Part shown: positions 35,537 through 42,850 of the stretch, one piece after another
How the letters are laid out: the number at the start of each line of letters is the position of its first letter
Position numbering within the stretch: position 1 is the stretch's first letter
NCBI GenBank assembly: GCA_036677425.1
Contig: JARFVT010000011.1
Span: 1 to 64,000 of the forward strand
Direction: 5' to 3'
Length of the DNA stretch: 64,000 bases
Origin: JARFVT01 sp036677425
GTDB taxonomy: Bacteria > Pseudomonadota > Alphaproteobacteria > UBA8366 > Aestuariispiraceae
Program-made: the position numbers and the translations under genes
Notes under the pieces: model-generated
What the model was told of the DNA's origin: nothing
What the model saw: only the letters and a program-made list of their open reading frames with translations
Databases searched by the model: none

Positions 35537-35803
35537 ATGAAACGTAGTAGATTTAACGAAGAACAGATTATTCGTATATTAAAAGAGCAGGAATCTGGCA
35601 TTACCACCGCAGATCTTTGCCGCAGACACGGAATTGCAGAAAGTACATTTTACAAGTGGAAGTCAAAATATGGCGGCATGGAAGTCAGTGATGCTAAACG
35701 ATTAAAATTGCTTGAAGATGAAAACCGCCGTTTAAAATCTTTGCTGGCGGATGCCCATTTGGATATTTCGATGTTGAAAGATGTGAATGCAAAAAAATGG
35801 TAA
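35537..35803 (+). CDS. IS3-family transposase OrfA, copy B
   Basis: This 88-residue HTH protein is identical in amino-acid sequence to OrfA of copy A (FNEEQIIRILKEQESG, CRRHGIAESTFYKWKSKYGG). The A7 frameshift tract at 35791-35797 is also kept. OrfA alone may still bind IS ends and could inhibit transposition, a role known for OrfA in some IS3-family elements. Confidence 0.9.
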   Translation: MKRSRFNEEQIIRILKEQESGITTADLCRRHGIAESTFYKWKSKYGGMEVSDAKRLKLLEDENRRLKSLLADAHLDISMLKDVNAKKW

Positions 35804-36702
35804 CGCCCGCTGGCAAGCGAGATGCTGTCACTCACCTTCGAACAAATTTTATGGTGAGTGAGCGGCGGGCGTGTTTAATGCTTAACGTGGAATGATCTTT
35901 AATCCGGTACCAATCCGTACGACCCAATGATGCGGTATTACGCAGCAGATTACGCGAATTATCGCATTTACGTAAACGCTTTGGCTATCGCCGTCTGCAT
36001 ATTTTATTGGCACGTGAGGGTTATCACCTTAACCATAAGAAGCTTCGGCGTTTGTATAAAGAAGAAGGTTTGGCAGTTCGCAAACGGAATGGTCGCAAGC
36101 GTGCTATTGGCACAAGATCACCGATTGCAGTGCCTTCTAAGGTCAACGAACGCTGGTCGCTTGATTTTGTCAGTGATAGTTTTATGGATGGCAGGCGTTT
36201 TAGAATGTTATGTGTTGTTGATGATAGCAGCCGAGAATGTTTGGCACTGGTGGCTGATACATCGATCGGTGGTCATCGTTTGTCCCGTGAGTTAGATAAC
36301 ATAATAGCAATACGTGGCAAGCCAGATACAATAGTCAGCGATAACGGCACGGAAATGACATCAAATGCCCTACTAAAATGGCAAGGCGACATGGGCATCA
36401 ATTGGCATTACATCGCACCAGGCAAGCCGATGTAAAACGGGTTTGTGGAAAGCTTCAATGGTAAATTACGTGATGAATGTTTAAATGAAACACTGTTTGA
36501 AGACCTTCATCATGTTCGTAAGATATTAGCAGATTGGCGCGATGATTATAATCATGTAAGGCCGCACTCAGCCTTGGATGGGCAAAGCCCAATACAAGCT
36601 TTGCAAAATAAAAACGACCAACCATTATGGGGGCATGCCCCCATAATGGTTGCAAATGATCAAATAATTGATAAAAACTTAACTAAAGGACTCTACGGCT
36701 AA
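35797..36702 (+). pseudogene. IS3-family transposase OrfB, copy B, two nonsense mutations
   Basis: Compared with the intact copy A frame, CGA is TGA at 35893-35895 (codon 33) and CAA is TAA at 36433-36435 (codon 213). Both are C-to-T changes. The first lies before the catalytic domain; the second lies just before the Glu of the DDE triad. Another two differences (A to G near 35935, T to G near 36264) are not nonsense. The rest is identical, so the duplication is recent. Confidence 0.93.
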
Positions 36703-36775
36703 CTGGTACAAAGTTGGGGCGCAGGTCACTAAAATAGGGTAGCCACATCATAGTACGTATTTTTTTGCGCTATGT

Positions 36776-37534
36776 TTAGGCAATTAAAACTGAAACATTG
36801 TTTGCAGCTAAAGTTTCGGTGAGTTCAAGTGATGGCTTTGTGTTAGTTACGAGGGTTTTAATTTCATTAAAGCCGCAAGTTTCGACTAGTGCTTTTCTTT
36901 CAAACTTAGAGTTGTCAGCGGCTACAATTGTGTGGTCCGCTCTACTAATGAGTACCCGCAACAATTCCGCCTCGTAGGGTGTTTGGGCCATCAAACCTCG
37001 CTCATGATGAAGTGCTGCAACTGATAATATAGCATATTGAACATCAAATTGATTAAATACTTTTAGGGCTCGTGTTCCAAATGCTGCTGCATCATGACTA
37101 CGCAATTCCATGCCAGCCATAAATACTTTGTTACTAGGGTTGAGTACTAAAATGCTAGCAATTTGGACAGAATTAGTTATGACGGTTAAATCATGTTTAT
37201 CTTGGAGTGCCTGAGCGATATATGTTGTCGTTGAGCCTGCGTCAAACATGATCGAATCGCCGTCATTAATTAGTTCAGCTGTTTTTTGAGCGATCCGCTG
37301 CTTCTCTTCTTGTTTGTCATGCATCCGGCGGTGGAAAGGTGCTTCCAAAAGACGATCTGGGGCCACAATGGCACCGTGAACCTTTTTGACCAGCCCTTGC
37401 TCCACTAAAGGGATCACGCTACGCCTGATCGTTTGATCTGTCACGTTTAGCATTTCTGCTAATTCGCCAGTCGTCACTGAACCGCGTAAGCGCACAGTAT
37501 TTAAAATTTGGCTTTCTCTTTTAGACGCATGCAT
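36776..37534 (-). CDS. DeoR-family transcriptional regulator
   Basis: The product has 252 residues. The N-terminal DeoR winged HTH (about residues 6-60; RGSVTTGELAEMLNVTDQTI, RRSVIPLVEQGLVKKVHGAI) is followed by the DeoRC sugar-phosphate sensor domain (MFDAGSTTTYIAQAL, LTVITNSVQIASIL, HTIVAADNSKFERKALVE). Members respond to phosphorylated sugars or polyols. AGAGGG precedes the ATG. No transport or sugar operon is adjacent; it sits next to IS copy B, so its target genes may have been lost. Confidence 0.9.
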   Translation of the reverse strand: MHASKRESQILNTVRLRGSVTTGELAEMLNVTDQTIRRSVIPLVEQGLVKKVHGAIVAPDRLLEAPFHRRMHDKQEEKQRIAQKTAELINDGDSIMFDAGSTTTYIAQALQDKHDLTVITNSVQIASILVLNPSNKVFMAGMELRSHDAAAFGTRALKVFNQFDVQYAILSVAALHHERGLMAQTPYEAELLRVLISRADHTIVAADNSKFERKALVETCGFNEIKTLVTNTKPSLELTETLAANNVSVLIA

Positions 37535-37624
37535 TATTGTGCCCTCTTTTTACAACATAATTAATCGTATTGCCATCTTCATTATGGTCATAATCCGTAT
37601 TGTTTATCATAAATTTTCTAAAAC

Positions 37625-37819
37625 TTAAATAATCACAGCCTGACATATTACTATTTGATATGAATCTGTAAAAAAATAATCATTATAAGAATCACTAAAT
37701 ATCGTGAAATCCGTATAGGAAGAACAAATTTTATGATTAGTTGAACGCATACATTTTTCACATTGCGATTTAACTATATCACCAACATATTTATCTTTTT
37801 CATATTCTGTTTTATTCAT
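37625..37819 (-). CDS. Small Cys-containing hypothetical protein, possibly a 5' gene fragment
   Basis: 64 codons begin MNKTEYEKDKYVGDIVKS and contain CEKCMRSTNHKIC, which looks like the first half of a zinc-finger-type N-terminus seen in several large bacterial proteins. The second half (Phe/Tyr/Ser-rich, ending QAVII) does not look like a conserved domain. It may be the 5' end of a gene whose remainder is lost. ATG is preceded by TAGGAAATTCT. Confidence 0.3.
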   Translation of the reverse strand: MNKTEYEKDKYVGDIVKSQCEKCMRSTNHKICSSYTDFTIFSDSYNDYFFTDSYQIVICQAVII

Positions 37820-37876
37820 AGAATTTCCTAAAATATAATAGTTTATTCGATTAAATATAGATGGTTTAAATATTTA

Positions 37877-38752
37877 TTATTTAAACTTTCGAAACATGCT
37901 GGTTTGATCAAATAATGTTTCTAATGTCTTCATGCGGTCTTTTGTTTCACCCCAAGTATCGGTTTCAACTGCTGCAATAATGGCTTCTATAATGAAAATT
38001 GTTACTACTGATGAATCCCACGCTGATGGTACTTCTATACGCGAATGAAAACTGTGTTTTGAATGATTTGCGGCGGGTGATCCCCATTGATCGGTGAATA
38101 ATATGATAATAACGCCTTTTTCCGTAGCAATTTCTGCTAAACGTAAGATGTCATGTTCATATCTGCGAATGTCAAAGACAACTAAAATATCACCTTTTTC
38201 CATATTTAATACATAATGCGGCCATGTATTTGAATTGGACGCAACCAATGTTAGGCCTTTTCTTATTACTTGCATATGAGTGAAAAAATAATCGGCTAAT
38301 GACCTTGTGATACGCCCACCTACCACATGCACAGCCCGGTTCTTATCTTTTAGAAGGTCAATCACCGCGCTAAATTCATCGGTATCAATTTGTTTCAAAG
38401 TTTGATGCATATTTTCCATTACCGCATCGGCAAAGCGATTTAAAATATGGGTATCTGGGGCATTTTTTGCCCAACGGTCATGTTTATTGATTGGGTTGGA
38501 GATGGTGGCTTCTAATTCTTCGCGTAGGGCCGATTGCATATGGGGAAAACCTTTAAAGCCAAGCTTTTTTGACATGCGTACAACTGTGGGCGTAGAAACT
38601 TTGGCTGCTTTTGCTGCTGAAGTTATGCTATTTAAACCAAGCATCGGATAATTTTCAAACAAGGCATTTGCTAACTGACGTTCAGCCCGTGTTAGCGTCT
38701 GAAATTTTTTTCTAATGCGCTCTGCAACAGTAAATTTTTGCTCGAATGACAT
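37877..38752 (-). CDS. RpiR-family transcriptional regulator (HTH plus SIS domain)
   Basis: The product is about 291 residues. The N-terminal HTH_6 domain (about 1-80; TRAERQLANALFENYPMLGL, AAKAAKVSTPTVVRMSKKLG, FKGFPHMQSALREEL) is followed by a SIS domain (KNRAVHVVGGRITRSLADYF, GDILVVFDIRRYEHDILRLA). RpiR proteins sense phosphosugars or similar ligands. It is divergent from the catabolic cluster starting at 38940, and two TTCTGAAA palindromes lie between them. I prefer the start at 38752 because GGAG lies 8 nt upstream; an ATG at 38767 lacks a ribosome site. Confidence 0.9.
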   Translation of the reverse strand: MSFEQKFTVAERIRKKFQTLTRAERQLANALFENYPMLGLNSITSAAKAAKVSTPTVVRMSKKLGFKGFPHMQSALREELEATISNPINKHDRWAKNAPDTHILNRFADAVMENMHQTLKQIDTDEFSAVIDLLKDKNRAVHVVGGRITRSLADYFFTHMQVIRKGLTLVASNSNTWPHYVLNMEKGDILVVFDIRRYEHDILRLAEIATEKGVIIILFTDQWGSPAANHSKHSFHSRIEVPSAWDSSVVTIFIIEAIIAAVETDTWGETKDRMKTLETLFDQTSMFRKFK

Positions 38753-38827
38753 ATGATGATACTCCATAATTGGATATTATTTTTAATATTATAACTTAAT
38801 ATGAAAATATTACGATAGTTTTATTAG

Positions 38828-38849
38828 TTCTGAAATAATATTTTCAGAA
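38828..38849. promoter_or_regulatory. Palindromic operator 1 (TTCTGAAA-N6-TTTCAGAA)
   Basis: A perfect 8-bp inverted repeat with a TAATAT spacer lies in the intergenic region between the RpiR gene and the cluster it probably controls. GAAA...TTTC cores are common in RpiR-type operators. Its centre is 43 bp, about four helical turns, from operator 2. Confidence 0.65.
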
Positions 38850-38870
38850 AAGCATTGACTAAATAAAAAA

Positions 38871-38892
38871 TTCTGAAATAATCATTTCAAAA
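38871..38892. promoter_or_regulatory. Operator 2 (TTCTGAAA-N6-TTTCAAAA) over a probable -10 region
   Basis: The same half-site TTCTGAAA with one mismatch in the right arm. A candidate -35 TTGACT is at 38855-38860, and a TAATCA -10 would lie at 38879-38884 inside this operator, 18 bp downstream. RpiR binding here would block the promoter for the 38940-47665 cluster. Confidence 0.55.
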
Positions 38893-38939
38893 ATATTGTT
38901 TAAAGAAAATATATAGACATAAAATTGGGAGAATATATA

Positions 38940-39716
38940 TTGTCGTTATATGATCAATCAAGCAAATTTGATAAACGGTCAGAAAAGATGGTTGAAATTA
39001 TCAACCCCGATGCTACAAGTGATGTTTTGTTAATATGCGAACATGCGTCCAATCATATACCATCTAAATTTAATGGTCTTGGGTTAAGCGAAGAAACAAT
39101 TAACAGTCATGCCGCATGGGATATTGGTGCATTTTACGTTGCTAAAATAATGTCAAAATTGCTGGATGCCACAGTGATTGCACCAAGATTTTCACGATTA
39201 TTATATGACTGTAATCGCCCACCTAGCTCGCCTACGGCAATGCCAGTAAAAAGTGAAATTTATGATATATCGGGCAATGTCAATTTATCCAAAGTTGAAA
39301 AAAATAGACGCGTAAAAGAATTTTATTTGCCTTATTCTAACGCGCTTAATAATTTATTGTTTGAAAGAACTGAAGCTTCTCGCCTGCCGATTATTGTTAC
39401 CATACATTCATTCACACCAACCTATCATGGGAAAAGGCGTGAAGTTGAGGTCGGTGTCATACATGATAAAGATTCAAGACTGGCGGAAATATTTTTAAAA
39501 ATTTGTAAAGATGATAGCAATCTCATCTGCCAGGTGAATGCTCCATATGGGCAAGAAGACGGCGTAACCCATACTTTGTCTGAATATGCCGTCGCAAAGG
39601 GCCTGCACAATATAATGGTTGAAATAAAAAATGACCTGATAACAGAAGATAAAGGTCAATATGAAATGGCAGAATTTTTAGCTAGCTGCCTGAAGTTGGC
39701 ATTGAAAAAAATATAA
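38940..39716 (+). CDS. N-formylglutamate amidohydrolase-family hydrolase
   Basis: This protein of about 258 residues belongs to the FGase family (PF05013). Conserved blocks are LLICEHASNHIPSKF (metal-binding Glu-His), HAAWDIGA, SRLLYDCNRPPSSP, TIHSFTPTY, VGVIHDKDSRLA and NAPYGQEDGVTHTL, with MVEIKND near the end. Known members remove formate from N-formylglutamate; others act on related acyl-glutamates. First gene of the TRAP/GS/ALDH/ADH cluster, so its true substrate may be a glutamyl conjugate (inference). The TTG at 38940 has GGGAG 8 nt upstream; TTG 38925 and ATG 38988 are alternatives. Confidence 0.85.
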   Translation: MSLYDQSSKFDKRSEKMVEIINPDATSDVLLICEHASNHIPSKFNGLGLSEETINSHAAWDIGAFYVAKIMSKLLDATVIAPRFSRLLYDCNRPPSSPTAMPVKSEIYDISGNVNLSKVEKNRRVKEFYLPYSNALNNLLFERTEASRLPIIVTIHSFTPTYHGKRREVEVGVIHDKDSRLAEIFLKICKDDSNLICQVNAPYGQEDGVTHTLSEYAVAKGLHNIMVEIKNDLITEDKGQYEMAEFLASCLKLALKKI

Positions 39717-39757
39717 TAATTTTATGAACAGATGGGAAAAATTATGAGCGGGATGAT

Positions 39758-40264
39758 ATGCCAAAAATCTTAAAAATATTTGTCCATTTTGTGGATTTAA
39801 TAAATTATAAAATCGGCCGCGTTGTAATGTGGGGCATATTTGCCATGATTGGCGTGCTTTTATATTCTTCTATTACTAAGACCTTCTTATTGCCATCGCT
39901 TTGGACATTGGAAACAGCCCAATTTATGATGGTAGGCTATTATATGTTAGGCGGGGCTTATTCGTTACAGCTTAATGCCCATGTGCGTATGGATTTGCTT
40001 TATGGCAGCTTGTCTGAACGAAAAAAGACATGGTTTGATACCGTTACTATTTTATTTATGATTTTTTATCTGGCGATTCTTTTATATGGCGGTATTTCCA
40101 GCACAAGCTATGCCCTTCAATATGGCGAGCGAAGCTATTCATCATGGCGGCCTTATATGGCACCAGTTAAAATATTCATGTGCATCGGTATCTTGATGAT
40201 GCTATTGCAAGCCATCTCCAGCTTCATAAAAGATGTGGCTAAATTGCGTGGAGAGGAAATGTAA
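39758..40264 (+). CDS. TRAP transporter small permease (DctQ-type)
   Basis: This 168-residue membrane protein has four predicted helices (VVMWGIFAMIGVLLYSSIT, AQFMMVGYYMLGGAYSLQ, VTILFMIFYLAILLYGGI, IFMCIGILMMLLQAISSF). NAHVRMDLLYGSLSERKK matches the DctQ consensus (HVRVDVLY..LS.R.R). It pairs with the DctM protein whose start follows the DctQ stop directly. Together with DctP it imports an organic anion or related solute using the ion gradient. Confidence 0.9.
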   Translation: MPKILKIFVHFVDLINYKIGRVVMWGIFAMIGVLLYSSITKTFLLPSLWTLETAQFMMVGYYMLGGAYSLQLNAHVRMDLLYGSLSERKKTWFDTVTILFMIFYLAILLYGGISSTSYALQYGERSYSSWRPYMAPVKIFMCIGILMMLLQAISSFIKDVAKLRGEEM

Positions 40265-41590
40265 ATGAGCTATGAATTAATTGCTTTATTAATGTTTGCA
40301 TCGATGATGCTATCTTTGATGACGGGTCAACGTGTTTTTGTCGCGATTGGTATTGTTGGCGTTGTTGCCTCGCTTGTTTTATGGGGTACTGGTGGTTCAG
40401 AAATTGGTTTTTCTGCCGCTATGAAATTAATGAAATGGTATCCGCTATTAACATTACCTTTATTTATTTTTATGGGTTATATGCTGTCGGAATCTGGCAT
40501 TGCCGATGATCTATATAAAATGTTCCATGTATGGATGGGGCCTATTCATGGCGGGCTTGCAATCGGCACTATTCTATTAATGGTAGTAATTTCTGCTATG
40601 AATGGTTTAAGTGTTGCCGGCATGGCGATTGGGGCAACTAATGCCATGCCTGAACTTTTAAAACGCGGCTATGATAAAATAATGGTAACGGGGGTTATTC
40701 AGGCTGGCAGCTCGCTTGGTATTTTAGTTCCGCCAAGCGTGGTCATGGTGCTTTATGCCATGATTGCAAGACAACCCGTTGGCAAGCTTTGGCTTGCAGG
40801 CGTTTTTCCCGGCTTGATGATGGCGGCATTATTTATTATCTATATCGTTGTTCGTTGTAAATTAAACCCAAGTCTTGGGCCAGTCTTATCGAAAGAAGAA
40901 CGCGCTGAAGTAACTTTTATTGAGAAATTAAAATTGCTTCAGGCTGGAATTATCCCCTTGGTAATTTTCTTCTCTATGACGGGATTATTTCTGATGGGAT
41001 ATACGTCATTGGTTGAAAGTTCAGCCGTAGGCGCGGTTGCATCAACAATAGCGGCAATCGCCAAACGCAGGTTAACAAAAGAAGTATTGGAAAATACTGT
41101 CCGTAAAACACTCGCTATTAGCTGTATGTTTATGTGGATTATTTTGGCAGCTTTAATTTTCGGGGCTGTATTTGACGGTCTTGGCGCGGTCAAAGCTATC
41201 GAAGGATTTTTTGTCGGACAGCTAGGGCTTGGTCCTTGGGGTGTTTTAATTTTGATGCAGATTTCTTTTTTAATCATGGGTACATTCATGGATGATACGG
41301 CAATGCTTGTTATTGTCGCACCGCTATATGTGCCATTGGTGGGCTATCTTGGTTTTGATCTTATTTGGTATGGCGTGCTTTATACTATTACCAGCCAGAT
41401 CGCTTATATGACACCGCCATTTGGTTATAATTTATTTTTAATGCGGGCGATGGCACCGCCTGAAATTAGCCTGCGCGATATTTACCAATCGATCGTGCCA
41501 TTCGTTGGTGTGATGCTATTGGCCCTGTTATTGGTGATGTATTTCCCACAAATAGCCCTTTGGCTACCGGAAATGCACTATGCCAGATAA
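40265..41590 (+). CDS. TRAP transporter large permease (DctM-type)
   Basis: This 441-residue protein has about 11-12 membrane helices. DctM motifs include FIFMGYMLSESGIADDLY, MSVAGMAIGA-like GLSVAGMAIGATNAMPELLK, IQAGSSLGILVPPSVVMVLY, LMGYTSLVESSAVGAV, FLIMGTFMDDTAMLVIVAPL and IAYMTPPFGYNLFLMRAM. Full length for the family (about 430). It starts directly after the DctQ stop. Unlike the remnant at 32459-33035 it is intact. Confidence 0.95.
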   Translation: MSYELIALLMFASMMLSLMTGQRVFVAIGIVGVVASLVLWGTGGSEIGFSAAMKLMKWYPLLTLPLFIFMGYMLSESGIADDLYKMFHVWMGPIHGGLAIGTILLMVVISAMNGLSVAGMAIGATNAMPELLKRGYDKIMVTGVIQAGSSLGILVPPSVVMVLYAMIARQPVGKLWLAGVFPGLMMAALFIIYIVVRCKLNPSLGPVLSKEERAEVTFIEKLKLLQAGIIPLVIFFSMTGLFLMGYTSLVESSAVGAVASTIAAIAKRRLTKEVLENTVRKTLAISCMFMWIILAALIFGAVFDGLGAVKAIEGFFVGQLGLGPWGVLILMQISFLIMGTFMDDTAMLVIVAPLYVPLVGYLGFDLIWYGVLYTITSQIAYMTPPFGYNLFLMRAMAPPEISLRDIYQSIVPFVGVMLLALLLVMYFPQIALWLPEMHYAR

Positions 41591-41696
41591 AGATCCAGTG
41601 GCATGAAACAATAACAACACTCTTGAATTAAAAGAGGATCAATTAGTTATCGATTAGATTTGTTAAATATAATTATAACCGAGGAGATTAAATATA

Positions 41697-42761
41697 ATGA
41701 CTAAAATAATTAAAAATAACAGACGCGATTTTATTAAAAAAGCAGGGCTTGTAACCGCTGCCGCTGCTGGTGCAGCAACATTAAGCGCACCTGCTGTTGC
41801 TAAAAAGGCCCTAATTAAATGGCGGTTACAAACATATGCGGGTGCTTCTCTTGGCGAACATGTGATTAAACCTGCAATCGATGATTTTAATAAGGTTGCC
41901 AATGGCGAGATGGAAATTGAGCTATTTTATGCTGATCAATTAGTGCCAACGGGCGAGCTTTTCCGTGCTATGCAAAATGGCACAATCGATATGGTGCAAA
42001 GCGATGATGATAGCATTGCCGCACCAGTTGATGTGGCAAAATTTGGTGGATATTTCCCATTCGCAACACGTTATAGCCTTGATATACCTGTATTGTTTAA
42101 CCAATGGGGTTTAAATGAAATTTGGGATGAAGCCTATGGTGAAATAGAAGGGGTTAAATGGCTAAGTGCTGGGGCTTGGGATCCATGCCATTTTGCAACT
42201 GTTGATCCAATTCATAGTTTGGCAGACCTTAAAGGAAAACGCATCTTTACTTTTCCAACAGCGGGTCGTTTCCTAAGTCGCTTTGGCGTTGTTCCGGTAA
42301 CTCTTCCTTGGGAAGATATTGAGGTAGCAGTTCAAACTGGCGAACTCGACGGAATTGCATGGTCTGGCATCACCGAAGATTATACTGTTGGCTGGGCTGA
42401 TGTAACTAATTACTTCCTGACAAATAATATTTCTGGTGCTTGGTGTGGATCATTTTTTGCTAATGAAGATCGTTATAATGAACTTCCAGATCATTTGCGG
42501 AAATTATTAGATCTTTGCATGGATAGCTCTCATTATTATCGTCAACATTGGTATTGGGGTGGCGAAGCCAAGCTTCGGACGCAAGGCACAAAAATGAAGC
42601 TTACTTCTATTCCAGATGAAGAATGGAAAACAGTAGAAGTTGAGGCACTTAAATTTTGGGAAGAAATCGCAGAAGAAAGCGATCGTTCGCGTCGTGTCGT
42701 TGAAATTTTTAAGGCCTATAATGAAACAATGAATAAAGCTGGTGCACCTTATCGATATTAA
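41697..42761 (+). CDS. TRAP transporter substrate-binding protein (DctP-type), TAT signal
   Basis: This 354-residue periplasmic binding protein has the signal NRRDFIKKAGLVTAAAAG, a TAT twin-arginine, then ATLSAPAVAKKA. The family pattern follows: KWRLQTYAGASLGEHVIKP, VANGEMEIELFYADQLVPTG, ELFRAMQNGTIDMVQSD, and the binding-site Arg region LKGKRIFTFPTAGRFLSRFG. The end DRSRRVVEIFKAYNETMNKA is typical of the C-terminal helix. It sits 106 bp after dctM with a strong GAGGAG site. Aromatic and acidic residues suggest a cationic or neutral ligand, but the ligand cannot be read from sequence. Confidence 0.93.
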   Translation: MTKIIKNNRRDFIKKAGLVTAAAAGAATLSAPAVAKKALIKWRLQTYAGASLGEHVIKPAIDDFNKVANGEMEIELFYADQLVPTGELFRAMQNGTIDMVQSDDDSIAAPVDVAKFGGYFPFATRYSLDIPVLFNQWGLNEIWDEAYGEIEGVKWLSAGAWDPCHFATVDPIHSLADLKGKRIFTFPTAGRFLSRFGVVPVTLPWEDIEVAVQTGELDGIAWSGITEDYTVGWADVTNYFLTNNISGAWCGSFFANEDRYNELPDHLRKLLDLCMDSSHYYRQHWYWGGEAKLRTQGTKMKLTSIPDEEWKTVEVEALKFWEEIAEESDRSRRVVEIFKAYNETMNKAGAPYRY

Positions 42762-42796
42762 GCCGTAAACTAGGTTTTCCTAGTTTATATTTAGTT

Positions 42797-42830
42797 GATA
42801 GCTTTGGAATTGCAATATTCCGAAGCTATC
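42797..42830 (+). terminator. Intercistronic stem-loop after dctP
   Basis: GATAGCTTTGGAAT pairs with ATTCCGAAGCTATC (one G-U pair) to form a 14-bp stem with a 6-nt TGCAAT loop, followed by TTTATTC. The T-run is short, so it may be a weak terminator or an RNA 3'-end protector that raises binding-protein mRNA relative to the genes behind it. Confidence 0.6.
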
Positions 42831-42850
42831 TTTATTCCTGAGATTTAAGT

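Larger units (their letters stand above)
35472..36728 (+). mobile_element. IS3-family insertion sequence, copy B (1257 bp, defective)
   Basis: Same length, same 12-bp terminal inverted repeats and same orientation as copy A at 4-1260. I find four base differences by eye, two of which create stops in orfB. Flanks are ATC (left) and CTA (right), so no target duplication is visible. It separates the truncated OppD remnant from the DeoR gene. Just left of the IS the sequence GAAGGAGCACAGCGTATG resembles a ribosome site and start codon of a gene cut by the insertion. Confidence 0.93.

Noticed and set aside
4..36728. A composite transposon bounded by the two IS copies
   Set aside because: The 34 kb between contains essential genes (lepA, fmt, def, tRNA-Ser) and has no target duplication at its outer ends, so it is better seen as chromosome between two independent or recombined IS copies.
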